Origin: Quinella sp. 1Q7 | Lineage (GTDB): Bacteria > Bacillota > Negativicutes > Selenomonadales > Selenomonadaceae | Assembly (NCBI GenBank): GCA_015206805.1 | Contig: JADEZP010000012.1 | Location: 1 to 37,243 of the forward strand | DNA length: 37,243 nt | Direction of reading: 5' to 3' | Shown: positions 1 through 8,039 of the stretch, piece by piece | Numbering within the stretch: position 1 is the stretch's first letter | How the letters are laid out: each line of letters opens with the position of its first letter | Position numbers and translations under genes: made by a program | Notes under the pieces: generated by a model | Database searches by the model: none | Told to the model about the DNA's origin: nothing | The model's input: only the letters and a program-made list of their open reading frames with translations

Positions 1-221
1 GTGACTATCTTGCCGGTCATGGCGCGATTGTTTGCATCCCCGACAAAAGTAATGCTGTCATAAAACATGATTTCGATGCTCAACTTTACAAACAACGTAA
101 CGTTGTCGAACGCTTTTTCCAACGCATTAAAGAATTTCGTCACATCGCAATCAGATTCGACAAGCTCGATATTTGTTTCTTGAATTTCATTTTTCTTGCC
201 GCTTTTATTCGCCATCTTTAA
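1..221 (+). CDS. IS5-family-like transposase, C-terminal part (cut by window edge)
   Basis: Reading from base 3, the frame is open for 72 codons to a TAA at 219-221. It contains the pattern Y-K-Q-R-N-V-V-E-R-F-F-Q-R-I-K, typical of the C-terminal end of DDE transposases of the IS5 group, where the Glu of VVERFF is the last catalytic acid. The protein ends soon after, as in complete family members, so this is probably the true C-terminus. The N-terminal catalytic Asp residues lie outside the window, so intactness cannot be judged. The right terminal inverted repeat should lie just after 221 but cannot be recognised without the other end. Confidence 0.8.
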   Translation, partial: DYLAGHGAIVCIPDKSNAVIKHDFDAQLYKQRNVVERFFQRIKEFRHIAIRFDKLDICFLNFIFLAAFIRHL

Positions 222-311
222 TTTACCAACACACCCTAAAGATTAATGCGGCGGATGTCGACGTTGCGGAATTGGAACGCTATAATCTCTAATCAAGAGG
301 ACGTAACGGAG

Positions 312-695
312 ATGATTAACTTGACACTTGCCGAATTTGAAGACAAGTATTATCTTCACGACAGCAGCATTGATAAAATCGACTTTGACGCCGACAAAAA
401 AATTCTCACGCTGACGATTGATTTTTGTTTCTGGATGCAGAATTGGTACGACGCGACACTCCCGAAAAACGGCTTGATAGCCGTGACGTTTGAAAATGTT
501 TCCCTCTACTCCTACGAAGATTACGACCCGACAAAATTTTTCGGCGACCGCACGCCCGAAATTTTGCATACGGAAATTTCCGATGACGGCACGCTGATTC
601 TTTGTACGTTTGAATTCGTGCGCTATGAGCCCGGCGAAGACTTGTATCCAGTAATGAAAATCAAAGCCGATAACGTTACCGTCAAAAATCTATAA
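312..695 (+). CDS. Hypothetical 127-aa protein (small acidic, immunity-like in style)
   Basis: The frame opens at 246, but the ATG at 312 is preferred because AGAGG at 296-300 lies 11 bases upstream. The protein is acidic. It begins with a motif Y-L-H-D-S-S-I-D-K-I near residue 12, followed by alternating beta-type segments (LTLTIDFCFWMQ, LIAVTFENVSLYSYEDYD). A short HDS-x-I opening followed by beta strands is seen in several small DUF and immunity-like families, but I cannot assign a family. It sits between the transposase end and flhA, and its stop codon overlaps the flhA ribosome-binding site. It may be cargo next to the insertion sequence or a resident gene; function unknown. Confidence 0.65.
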   Translation: MINLTLAEFEDKYYLHDSSIDKIDFDADKKILTLTIDFCFWMQNWYDATLPKNGLIAVTFENVSLYSYEDYDPTKFFGDRTPEILHTEISDDGTLILCTFEFVRYEPGEDLYPVMKIKADNVTVKNL

Positions 696-707
696 GGAGA
701 CAATCAC

Positions 708-2792
708 ATGCCCGCACCCGACGAAGTATTGGGCGAACCCCGAACACTCGGCTCGCTCATCCAAAAGTACAGCGACGTTATAATCGCGGTGACGCTCGTC
801 ATGATCGTTATCATGATGATTATCCCGCTGCCGACGCCACTTTTGGACTTGCTAATCTGTTTAAACATCACAATCGCCCTTGTCGTCATAATGAGCGCGA
901 TTTACAACGAGGAGGCACTCGACCTGTCGGTCTTCCCGTCGCTGTTGCTCGTGACGACGCTGTTCCGATTGGCGTTGAATATTTCGTCGACGCGGCTGAT
1001 TTTGGTTGACGCTTATGCCGGCGAAGTCATTACGGCTTTCGGACAATTCGTCGTCGGCGGCAATCCCGTCGTCGGCTTCATCATGTTTATAATTTTGGTC
1101 ATCATAAACTTTATCGTCATTACGAAAGGCTCGGAGCGCGTCGCGGAAGTTTCGGCACGTTTCACGCTCGACGCAATGCCCGGTAAGCAGATGGCTATCG
1201 ACGCGGACTTGAATCAGGGCGCAATCAGCGACGAAGAGGCTAAAATTCGCCGCACGAAAATTCAGCGCGAGGCTGACTTCTTCGGCGCAATGGACGGTGC
1301 TTCAAAGTTCGTCAAGGGCGACGCCATTGCCGCGATTATCATCATGCTGATTAACATCGGCGGCGGATTCGTCATCGGTATGGCGCAACGCGATATGGCG
1401 GCTGTCGAAGCACTGCAAACTTACACGCTGTTGACAGTCGGCGAAGGTCTCGTAAGCCAAATTCCCGCACTGCTCATTTCCACGGCGACAGGTATCATCG
1501 TCACGCGCGCCGCGTCCGAAGGCAACCTCGGTGCCGATATCGTCAAGCAACTGTTCAAAAATGACCGTGTATTTTTCATCAATGCGGGCGTCCTGTTCAT
1601 GCTGTCAATCGTCCCCGGACTGCCCGGCATACCGTTCGCATCGCTGGCGATTATCTGCGCGTTTATCGGCTACAGCCTGTACCGCAAGACGTCCGTCACC
1701 GAAGAAGTCAAAGTCGAACAGGAGCAGGCTAAGGAAAAGCACGAGGCGACGCGTCCCGAAAATATCATTTCGCTGTTGCAGGTTGACCCGATGGAACTTG
1801 AAATCGGTTACTCGCTGATACCGCTCGTCGACACGGGACAGGGCGGCGACTTGCTCGACCGTATCGTCATGATTCGACGACAATGCGCGCTGGAACTCGG
1901 CTTAGTCGTCCCGACAATCCGTATCCGCGATAACATTCAAATCAAGCCGAACGCGTATATCATCAAGCTCAAGGGCATGGAAATTGCACGCGGCGAACTG
2001 ATGCTTGACCACTTCCTCGCAATGAATTCGGGCACGGTTTTTGAAGAAATTCCAGGCATTGAAACAGTTGAGCCCGCCTTCGGACTGCCCGCGCTGTGGA
2101 TTCCGGAAAGTCAGCGCGAACAGGCGGAACTCAACGGTTATACGGTCGTCGATGCGGTATCGGTGCTCGCAACTCACTTGACGGAAATTATCAAGCAACA
2201 CGCCGCAGAAATTCTCGGTCGGCAGGAAGCGCAGAATCTCGTCGACAACCTCGCCAAAACGCATCAAAGCCTTGTCGACGAAGTTGTCCCCGAACTTTTG
2301 GGCGTCGGCGAAATTCAAAAGGTCTTGGCGAATTTGCTCAACGAACGCATTTCAATCCGCGACATGGCGACGATTATGGAAGTGCTCGCCGATTACGCTC
2401 GCGCCACGAAAGATCCCGAAATTTTGACGGAATACGTTCGCCACGCAATGAGCCGACAAATCACGCAACAAGTCGTGCAGGGGAATATGTTGCCGTGCGT
2501 CACGCTCGACCCCGCGCTGGAAAATCGAATCGTCGGCGGAATTCAGCGCACCGACCACGGCTCTTACGTCAGCCTTGACCCAGAATCAATGCGCCGTATG
2601 ATTGCTTCGTTGACGCGCGAAATTGAAAAGCTCGCAAACCAAGGTTACCCCGCCGTCGTACTTACAAGTCCCGCCGTGCGCCTGTATTTCCGCAAACTCG
2701 TCGAACGCTCGGTGCAAGGTCTCATCATCGTATCGCACGCCGAAATTGATCAGTCCGTCGAAATTCAAATCCTCGGCGTCATAAAAATCTAA
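708..2792 (+). CDS. flhA: Flagellar type III export apparatus protein FlhA
   Basis: This 694-residue protein has the normal length for FlhA, the largest membrane component of the flagellar export gate. About eight hydrophobic segments fill residues 22-340. The FHIPEP signature is at about 151-170 (RFTLDAMPGKQMAIDAD), followed by EEAKIRRTKIQREADFFGAMDGASKFVKGD. The C-terminal cytoplasmic half (from about 370) docks chaperone-substrate complexes. The ATG at 708 follows AAGGAG at 694-699, which overlaps the stop of the preceding small gene. No other flagellar gene is in the window, so the rest of the export cluster is outside it or elsewhere. A strong hairpin terminator follows. Flagellar FlhA is preferred over virulence-type paralogues because of the N-terminal signature, but without neighbours this rests on sequence alone. 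Confidence 0.95.
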   Translation: MPAPDEVLGEPRTLGSLIQKYSDVIIAVTLVMIVIMMIIPLPTPLLDLLICLNITIALVVIMSAIYNEEALDLSVFPSLLLVTTLFRLALNISSTRLILVDAYAGEVITAFGQFVVGGNPVVGFIMFIILVIINFIVITKGSERVAEVSARFTLDAMPGKQMAIDADLNQGAISDEEAKIRRTKIQREADFFGAMDGASKFVKGDAIAAIIIMLINIGGGFVIGMAQRDMAAVEALQTYTLLTVGEGLVSQIPALLISTATGIIVTRAASEGNLGADIVKQLFKNDRVFFINAGVLFMLSIVPGLPGIPFASLAIICAFIGYSLYRKTSVTEEVKVEQEQAKEKHEATRPENIISLLQVDPMELEIGYSLIPLVDTGQGGDLLDRIVMIRRQCALELGLVVPTIRIRDNIQIKPNAYIIKLKGMEIARGELMLDHFLAMNSGTVFEEIPGIETVEPAFGLPALWIPESQREQAELNGYTVVDAVSVLATHLTEIIKQHAAEILGRQEAQNLVDNLAKTHQSLVDEVVPELLGVGEIQKVLANLLNERISIRDMATIMEVLADYARATKDPEILTEYVRHAMSRQITQQVVQGNMLPCVTLDPALENRIVGGIQRTDHGSYVSLDPESMRRMIASLTREIEKLANQGYPAVVLTSPAVRLYFRKLVERSVQGLIIVSHAEIDQSVEIQILGVIKI

Positions 2793-3143
2793 TCGAACAA
2801 AAAAATTTCCCCCGTCAACAATCGGCTGGGGATTTTTTTGTGGCAACGGCGTCAATCAGAATGCGCCCGTCTTTATGTGCGGCACGTAGGGGGCTTCAAG
2901 CCGTTTAATCGTCGCGAAAAAATTTTTCCCCGTCAACAATCGGCTGGGGATTTTTTTGTGGCAACGGCGTCAATCAGAATGCGCCCGTCTTTATGTGCGG
3001 CACGCAGGGGGCTTCAAGCCGTTTAATCGTCGCGAAAAAAATTTCCCCCGTCAACAATCGGCTGGGGATTTTTTTGTGGTGGCGACAATCAGAATGCGCC
3101 CGTCTTTATGTGCGGCACGCAGGGTGCTTCAAGCCGTTTAATC
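2793..3143. repeat. 118-bp tandem repeat, about three copies, each holding a terminator plus a gene tail
   Basis: The same block recurs with an exact 118-base period between copies 1, 2 and 3 (reference G of CCCCG at 2814, 2932 and 3050). Each unit has the terminator hairpin followed by the last roughly 19 codons of the aldo/keto reductase read on the minus strand (RLEAP[CY]VPHIKTGAF then stop). Copies 1 and 2 are nearly identical. Copy 3, which joins the remaining gene tail, is 3 bases shorter just after the T-run. This is a recent tandem amplification of a gene 3' end with its terminator. Confidence 0.9.
2799..2839. terminator. Bidirectional hairpin terminator after flhA (first of three copies)
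   Basis: A run of A and T is followed by CCCC(C)G, loop TCAACAAT, CGGCTGGGG, then ATTTTTTT. It can stop flhA transcripts on the plus strand. The A-rich left arm gives a T-run on the minus strand for the aldo/keto reductase remnant. Two near-identical copies follow at about 2917-2957 and 3035-3076 as part of a tandem repeat. Confidence 0.8.
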
Positions 3144-3274
3144 GTTGCGTCGTCAAGTTTGATGTCGAGCGCGGAAACTGCCTCCTCAATGTGGCGGACG
3201 TTCGTTGTGCCGACAATCGGCGCGGTAATGAACGGTTTGCTCAACATCCACGCCAAAGCCGTTTGCTCAATCAA
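3089..3274 (-). pseudogene. Aldo/keto reductase, C-terminal remnant
   Basis: On the minus strand this reads IEQTALAWMLSKPFI, then PIVGTTNVRHIEEAV, and ends LEAPCVPHIKTGAF. That is the usual C-terminal end of aldo/keto reductases (A-LAW-L, P-I-V-G-x-[TS], cofactor-site helix, x-Y/C-V-P-H tail). Homology starts right where the adjoining HNH endonuclease frame stops. The matching N-terminus is at 3998-4075. About 240 central codons, including the catalytic Tyr/Lys/His region, are missing, so no enzyme can be made. Confidence 0.85.
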
Positions 3275-3857
3275 CGTCCTTATAAGTTTTACCTTTAAGC
3301 AAAAGATATATAGCCGAACTGCTTACGCCTAATTTTCTTGCCAAAGTGTTTGTTCCAAATTCTCTGTCGCCGGAAATATGAACTCTTCGGCACCAAGCAA
3401 CCTGTTCGTTAGTCAGCTTAGCGTCGAGACAATCTTCACCGGACTTCATTAATCCCATTGTGACAGCGTGACGATTATTTTCGATTGGCGTGCACCACTC
3501 AAGATTGCTGACATGATTGTTCATTTTGTTGCCGTCAAGGTGATTGATTTGCGGATTGCCGTCGGGATTCGGGATGAAAGTTAGCGCAACAATGCGATGG
3601 ACTTTAAATTTCTTGCCTCTGCCAAATGTAAGTTGCAAATATCCGTCTTTATCGACGAAAGGTTTGAGAATTCTCGCTTTGCCTCTAAAAAAACTTTTTA
3701 CTCTGCCGAACGTGCTGATTTGATAACGGCTCACGTAGCCTTCGATATCCGCCCAAAGTTCGCCGTCAAGGTCGTCAAGTGTTAACGGATAAACTTTCAT
3801 CAATTCCGCGTGCGTGCGCTTTGCGTCCTCGTAACGGGCGCGCTCTTTGTCTGTCAT
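3267..3857 (-). CDS. NUMOD4/HNH homing-type endonuclease
   Basis: This 196-residue protein has three parts. An N-terminal NUMOD4-like segment (about 33-66) contains ELWADIEGYVSRYQIS and FGRVKS. A central HNH_3-type nuclease (about 85-130) shows VHRIVALTFIPNP, INHLDGNKMNN and NLEWCTPIENNRHA. A C-terminal helix-turn-helix-like part carries LARKLGVSSSAIYLLLKGK. The layout matches free-standing HNH endonucleases common in phages and mobile introns. An AAAGGA site lies 9 bases before the ATG. The gene sits between the N- and C-terminal remnants of an aldo/keto reductase and points the same way, so the cassette (roughly 3268-3997) appears to have replaced the middle of that gene. I see no clear group I intron core around it, but I cannot exclude one. 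Confidence 0.85.
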   Translation of the reverse strand: MTDKERARYEDAKRTHAELMKVYPLTLDDLDGELWADIEGYVSRYQISTFGRVKSFFRGKARILKPFVDKDGYLQLTFGRGKKFKVHRIVALTFIPNPDGNPQINHLDGNKMNNHVSNLEWCTPIENNRHAVTMGLMKSGEDCLDAKLTNEQVAWCRRVHISGDREFGTNTLARKLGVSSSAIYLLLKGKTYKDVD

Positions 3858-3997
3858 GGCAATCGTTCCTTTGTGTTTGACAAAACACGCCGAAACGATT
3901 AAGATTGACTGACTAAAGAGTTTGGCTCGCCGTCTCGACGTGTCGGTTTACTGACAAGCAAACTGTAACACAAACGAGGTTGCGGGTCAAATTTTTT

Positions 3998-4075
3998 TTA
4001 TTTGCCGAAACTTATCATGCCCAAGCAAATACGCGAAACGTCCATGCCCGTGTTGCCGAATTTAACGTACTGCAT
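3998..4075 (-). pseudogene. Aldo/keto reductase, N-terminal remnant (25 codons)
   Basis: The minus strand has AAGGAG 9 bases before an ATG at 4075. The 25 codons begin MQYVKFGNTGMDVSRICLG and end SFGK before a stop. This is the classic aldo/keto reductase opening (K-F-G-x-T-G-x-x-V-S-x-[IL]-x-L-G). The reading ends where the HNH cassette begins. With the C-terminal remnant at 3089-3274 it marks both ends of one broken gene. The translation signals still look intact, so a short peptide could be made. Confidence 0.85.
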
Positions 4076-4184
4076 AAGCCGTCACTCCTTGCGAAAAATT
4101 TTTCTGCCGTAAAAAAATTTTAAACCTTCGCGCGGACTTCAAGTCAAGAAAATTTTTTGCGCCGACAGCCGTATCACGCCGCGT

Positions 4185-4213
4185 TTGACACGAATTTTTT
4201 TTAAACATATAAT
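4185..4213 (+). promoter_or_regulatory. Perfect-consensus sigma-70 promoter for typA
   Basis: TTGACA at 4185-4190 and TATAAT at 4208-4213 are separated by exactly 17 bases. Both hexamers match the consensus fully. It lies 40 bases before the typA start, giving a short leader. Confidence 0.9.
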
Positions 4214-4253
4214 AGCCGCTGTTCAATTCAGAAATCGGGAATGAGGAATCAAT

Positions 4254-6071
4254 ATGGGAGTCAACTCGGAACGCAGAAACATCGCAATTATCGCGCACGT
4301 CGACCACGGCAAAACCACGCTCGTCGACGCAATGCTCAAGCAAAGCCACATCTTCCGCAAGAACGAACAGGTTGCCGAACGCGTCATGGATTCGGGCGAC
4401 CTTGAGCGCGAACGCGGCATTACAATCCTGTCGAAGAACACGGCGATTTTGTACAAGGGCATAAAAATTAACATCGTCGACACGCCCGGTCACGCGGATT
4501 TCGGCGGCGAAGTCGAACGCGTGCTGAACATGGTCGACGGAGTTTTATTGCTTGTCGACGCCTTCGAGGGACCGATGCCGCAAACGAAATACGTCCTGCG
4601 CAAAGCCTTCGAGCACAAGCTCAAGCCGATTGTCGTCATAAATAAAATTGACCGCCCAGATGCCCGCGTCGACGAGGTTTACGACGAGGTGCTTGAACTT
4701 TTCATGGAGCTTGACGCCGACGACGAACAGCTTGATTTCCCCGTGATATACACCGCCGCCAAAAAAGGTATCGCCAAAAAAACTATGGACGACGACAGCC
4801 GCGACCTTCAGCCGCTGATGGACACGATACTTAAAGAAATTCCGCCGCCCGAAGGTGAACTCGACGCGCCGTTGCAAATGGTCGTCACGACGCTTGAGGC
4901 TGATGATTACGTCGGGAAAATCGCTATCGGTCGTATTCAGCGCGGCAAAATTCGTTCGGGCGAGACAATCGCGCTAATGAGCGAAGGCGGCATTAAACGC
5001 GCCAAGGTCGGCAAAGTTTTCACTTACGACGGTTTGAATCGCGTCGAAACGCCCGAAGCCGAAATGGGCGAAATTGTTGCGCTGACGGGCTTGAGCGACG
5101 TTTCAATCGGAGACACCGTTGCCGACGCCGAAAATCCCGAAGCACTGCCCGCCATTCGCGTTGACGAGCCGACGTTAAGCGTGACTTTCGGCGTGAATAC
5201 AAGCCCGTTCGCCGGCAAGGAAGGTCAATTCGTCACGAGCCGCCACATTCGCGACAGACTGTTCAAGGAGGCGCAAACGAACGTTGCCTTGCGCGTGGAG
5301 GAGACGAATTCTGCGGACGTGTTCAAAGTCAGCGGTCGCGGCGAATTGCACCTGTCGATTCTGATTGAGACGATGCGCCGCGAAGGCTACGAAATGCAAA
5401 TCGGCAAGCCCGAAGTCGTCTACAAACTCATTGACGGCAAACGCTACGAGCCGATTGAAAATTTGACGGTCGAAGTTTCGCAGGATTACATGGGCACCGT
5501 CATGGAAAGTCTCGGTCGCCGCAAAGCCGAACTCAAGAACATGCAAAATATCGCGGGCTACATGCGGCTGAATTTCCTGATACCTGCGCGGGGATTAATC
5601 GGTTTTCGTTCGGAGCTGTTGACGTCGACGCGAGGCAACGGAATAATGAATCACGTTTTCCACGGTTACGAGCCGTACAAGGGCGACATCCCCGGTCGCA
5701 GTCGCGGGAGTTTGGTTGCCTTCGAGCAGGGCGAAACGACGGGCTACGGGATTTTCAATCTGCAAGATCGCGGCGTCATGTTCATTGAGCCCGGTCAAAA
5801 AGTCTACGAGGGCATGATTGTCGGCGAAAACTCCCGCGAAATGGACATCGACATCAACCCTTGCAAACAGAAACATCAAACGAACATTCGGGCGAGCAAT
5901 TCCGACGAGGCGATTCGGCTTGTCCCGCCGAGGATTATGAGCCTTGAACAGGCGATGGAATACATCAACGACGATGAACTTGTCGAAGTCACGCCGCAAA
6001 GCATTCGCCTGCGCAAAGCCGTCCTTGACCGTGTGACGCGCGGTCGTGCCGCCAAAAACGCCCGTAAATAA
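4254..6071 (+). CDS. typA: Ribosome-associated GTPase TypA/BipA
   Basis: This 605-residue translational GTPase binds the ribosome and affects 50S assembly and stress or cold growth. G1 (HVDHGKTT, residues 15-22), the switch region with [22 protein letters not shown] (G3) and NKIDRPDAR (G4) are all present. The EF-G-like domains II, III and V follow, and then the TypA-specific C-terminus ([18 protein letters not shown], ending in basic residues). Length is typical for the family. The start is chosen from the ATG with GAGG upstream and the N-terminal [13 protein letters not shown]. It is driven by the consensus promoter at 4185-4213 and stands apart from the wrecked locus upstream. The next gene begins about 80 bases later. 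Confidence 0.97.
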   Translation: MGVNSERRNIAIIAHVDHGKTTLVDAMLKQSHIFRKNEQVAERVMDSGDLERERGITILSKNTAILYKGIKINIVDTPGHADFGGEVERVLNMVDGVLLLVDAFEGPMPQTKYVLRKAFEHKLKPIVVINKIDRPDARVDEVYDEVLELFMELDADDEQLDFPVIYTAAKKGIAKKTMDDDSRDLQPLMDTILKEIPPPEGELDAPLQMVVTTLEADDYVGKIAIGRIQRGKIRSGETIALMSEGGIKRAKVGKVFTYDGLNRVETPEAEMGEIVALTGLSDVSIGDTVADAENPEALPAIRVDEPTLSVTFGVNTSPFAGKEGQFVTSRHIRDRLFKEAQTNVALRVEETNSADVFKVSGRGELHLSILIETMRREGYEMQIGKPEVVYKLIDGKRYEPIENLTVEVSQDYMGTVMESLGRRKAELKNMQNIAGYMRLNFLIPARGLIGFRSELLTSTRGNGIMNHVFHGYEPYKGDIPGRSRGSLVAFEQGETTGYGIFNLQDRGVMFIEPGQKVYEGMIVGENSREMDIDINPCKQKHQTNIRASNSDEAIRLVPPRIMSLEQAMEYINDDELVEVTPQSIRLRKAVLDRVTRGRAAKNARK

Positions 6072-6148
6072 TTCAATCGCGCTTGAAGGAATTAACCGCC
6101 GCCGTATCGAAACTTGCCAAAAATTTTCTGATAAAGGCGGTGTTTTTT

Positions 6149-6871
6149 ATGGCGACCAACGAATTTTCGGAGGACGTGGAAATTTACTTGGAGGAAGTGC
6201 GGCGAATCCCGCTCCTAAGCGCGCAGGAGTTTCATACGCTGTTGCTGCGGGCGGCGGACGGCGACGAGGCGGCTCAACAGGAGCTTGTCAACGCGAATTT
6301 GCGGCTGGTCGTCAACATTGCGCGAAAATACATCGGTCGCGGCGCATCGTTCCCCGACTTGATTCAAGAAGGCAATATCGGTCTCATGAAGGCTGTCAAA
6401 AAATTCAGCACGAAAGGTTCGGCGACGTTCATTGACTACGCCGAGCGGTGCATTGAAAAAGCTATCGTTCGCGGACTGCGCCAAACCAAACGTGCCGCGC
6501 AGGTCTCACTGGACACGCCGATTGACGAACGCGCTTATGTCGACAGGGACACTTTCGCCGTCGAGGGCGACTTTATCGAGGGTATGACGCTTGCCGACTT
6601 CGTGGAGGACAGCAAGTTGCCAACGCACTTCGACCGCGTGAATCGCCTGCAAATGTGCGAACTCCTGCGCGAAGTTCTGAACACGCTCACGCCGCGCGAA
6701 AAGAAAATTCTGTCGTTGCGCTTCGGGCTTGAGGACGGCAGGTCACGGACGCTTGACGAAGTCGCGGAAATTTTCAACGTCAGCGGCGGCGCAGTACAAA
6801 GCGTCGAATCGGCGGCACTGCTCAAGCTCCGGCAACCGACACATTCCGCAAAGCTCAAAGATTTTTATTGA
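6149..6871 (+). CDS. SigA-like sigma factor lacking domain 3
   Basis: This 240-residue protein aligns with primary sigma factors but is much shorter. Region 1.2 (YLEEVRRIPLLSAQEF, about 13-28), region 2 (LRLVVNIARKY, DLIQEGNIGLMKAVKKF, about 51-86) and region 4 (LTPREKKILSLRFGLEDGRSRTLDEVAEIF, ending LKDFY, about 180-240) are clear. After region 2.4 the sequence goes almost directly to VSLDTPI and LADFVED, the end of region 3 and the finger, so about 60-70 residues of regions 3.0-3.1 are missing. The usual -35-contacting helix (R-E-R-I-R-Q type) is replaced by GGAVQS, and region 2.3-2.4 is diverged (GSATFIDYAERCIEKAI). The ATG at 6149 with AAAGGCGG upstream is preferred over an upstream TTG at 6083. 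It probably has altered promoter specificity; targets unknown. Confidence 0.85.
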   Translation: MATNEFSEDVEIYLEEVRRIPLLSAQEFHTLLLRAADGDEAAQQELVNANLRLVVNIARKYIGRGASFPDLIQEGNIGLMKAVKKFSTKGSATFIDYAERCIEKAIVRGLRQTKRAAQVSLDTPIDERAYVDRDTFAVEGDFIEGMTLADFVEDSKLPTHFDRVNRLQMCELLREVLNTLTPREKKILSLRFGLEDGRSRTLDEVAEIFNVSGGAVQSVESAALLKLRQPTHSAKLKDFY

Positions 6872-7025
6872 CGGCGCACACAGCCGCGAAATATGGACCG
6901 CGCATGGACGCGCCGAAATTCTAATTCCCTAATAACCTAATTTTGAATTCAAACGTTCAATCGGCGCACCGCGACGCCCGCTAATCGACACGAAACGTAA
7001 CGCCGCAGATATGTACCTGAAAAAA
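6872..7025. repeat. Remnant of the interspersed hairpin element (single hairpin copy)
   Basis: This intergenic stretch has no gene. A hairpin at about 6897-6914 has the loop ATGGAC (6904-6909) between GCGC arms, the loop seen in the larger intergenic elements of this window. It is followed by short AATTCC/CCTAAT runs and by a TTCAAACGTTCAATC tract like the flank of those elements. The other two hairpins of the element are absent. Confidence 0.5.
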
Positions 7026-7039
7026 TTTTGAAAAACCCT

Positions 7040-7068
7040 TTGCAAATTGCTACGGCGTATGCTAGAAT
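7040..7068 (+). promoter_or_regulatory. Sigma-70 promoter for sepF
   Basis: TTGCAA at 7040-7045 and TAGAAT at 7063-7068 are separated by 17 bases, one mismatch from consensus in the -10 box and one in the -35 box. It lies 48 bases before the chosen sepF start. Confidence 0.75.
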
Positions 7069-7115
7069 GAACGCGCTTGGAATAGCAAACAACTTTATCG
7101 GAAGGGCGATTGTTT

Positions 7116-7739
7116 ATGATACTGATGGACTGGGTAAAAAAACTTACGGACATAATCATGCCGCTTGAGCCCGTTGAGGAGGACGACGCCAAAAAATCCG
7201 ACGCCAAACCTGCCGAAGCACAGGCGCAACCTCAACCGACTCAACAGGAGGCGCAACCTGCCCCTGCACCACAGCCCGCACAGGCTGATAAACGCACGGC
7301 AACGGGCGGATTCGCGCAAGGTTTTGGCAGCGGCACAATGAGTTTCACGCGCAACGGCGGCATGGTCAGCACGGCAGATAACGGCGTCACGTCAATGGGT
7401 GGCGTGCGCTACGAGGCTTACACTTCAGAAGCATCGGTGCGTCCAAGTCTTGCCGTGGTCAAAACTCCCCAGCTCACAATGAAAATCTACGCGCCAACCA
7501 AATTCGACGAGCAAGTCAAACAAATTGCCGACGACCTTATCAAGCGCAACGCGGTCATCGTGAATTTCGAGAGCGTCAGCGAAATTGATCAGCAACGTAT
7601 CGGCGACTTCGTTGTCGGTTCGGTTTACATGATTAACGGTAGCGCGGAGCAAATCTCAAACAAAATCGTGCTTTATGTGCCGAGCGGCATTGAATACGAA
7701 CATGCCGCCGTGTTACCTTCCATGCGACGTTACAATTGA
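7116..7739 (+). CDS. sepF: Cell division protein SepF
   Basis: SepF anchors and bundles FtsZ at the septal membrane in Gram-positive lineages and cyanobacteria. The 207-residue product has a short amphipathic N-terminus (MILMDWVKKLTDIIMPLE), a Pro/Gln/Ala-rich linker (about 20-60), and a C-terminal SepF fold (about 125-205) with KIYAPTKFDEQVKQIADDL, NAVIVNFE and RIGDFVVGSVYMINGSAEQIS. The ATG at 7116 lies 9 bases after GGAAGGG; an in-frame TTG at 7110 lies only 3 bases after it and is less likely. The linker is longer than in many SepF proteins. It has its own promoter and a bidirectional terminator. ftsZ is about 20 kb away. Confidence 0.93.
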   Translation: MILMDWVKKLTDIIMPLEPVEEDDAKKSDAKPAEAQAQPQPTQQEAQPAPAPQPAQADKRTATGGFAQGFGSGTMSFTRNGGMVSTADNGVTSMGGVRYEAYTSEASVRPSLAVVKTPQLTMKIYAPTKFDEQVKQIADDLIKRNAVIVNFESVSEIDQQRIGDFVVGSVYMINGSAEQISNKIVLYVPSGIEYEHAAVLPSMRRYN

Positions 7740-7770
7740 GGGGCGAGGGTTATCGATTCGATTCTACACT

Positions 7771-7805
7771 AAAAAACGGGTACTCCTGCGAGTGCCCGTT
7801 TTTTG
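7771..7805. terminator. Bidirectional terminator between sepF and hlyD
   Basis: AAAAAACGGGTACTC, loop CTGC, then GAGTGCCCGTTTTTT forms a stem with one mismatch and has a T-run on both strands. It serves sepF (plus) and the tatA-tolC-hlyD transcript (minus). Confidence 0.85.
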
Positions 7806-7809
7806 ATTG

Positions 7810-8028
7810 CCCGTTACGTTTTAGAAGTGCGGCGGTCTCATGCGATTATTTTTCTGCGCGGAAGATGTTTTATCGGCGGCTTCGTAGGTCGTGGAAATGT
7901 CGTCGCCGGGCTGAAGGTCTCCGCCCGTGACTTCAACGAACTCTTCGCCGTAAAGCCCGACGCTGATGTAAACTTTTTAGGCGGCTTCGTAAGTCATCAA
8001 TCGGCACACACAACGCGTCGCGAATTTG
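7810..8028 (-). pseudogene. Decayed duplicate of the hlyD 3' end
   Basis: This segment repeats the end of the adjoining adaptor gene at a 219-base offset (CCCGTTACG at 7810 and again at 8029). It keeps the antisense of the C-terminal codons and a stop, then loses about 100 bases and resumes with a piece matching about 8276-8305. Point differences and the deletion show it is decaying. It lies between the true hlyD stop and its terminator, so it is transcribed as a long 3' tail. Confidence 0.85.
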
Positions 8029-8039
8029 CCCGTTACGAT

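Noticed and set aside
2838-3141. Repeated small frames MWQRRQSECARLYVRH...
   Set aside because: They are antisense readings of the 118-bp repeat, which itself holds the reductase tail and terminator.
2793-3143. A CRISPR array
   Set aside because: The units are contiguous 118-bp tandem repeats containing a gene tail and a terminator, with no short repeat/spacer alternation and no cas genes.
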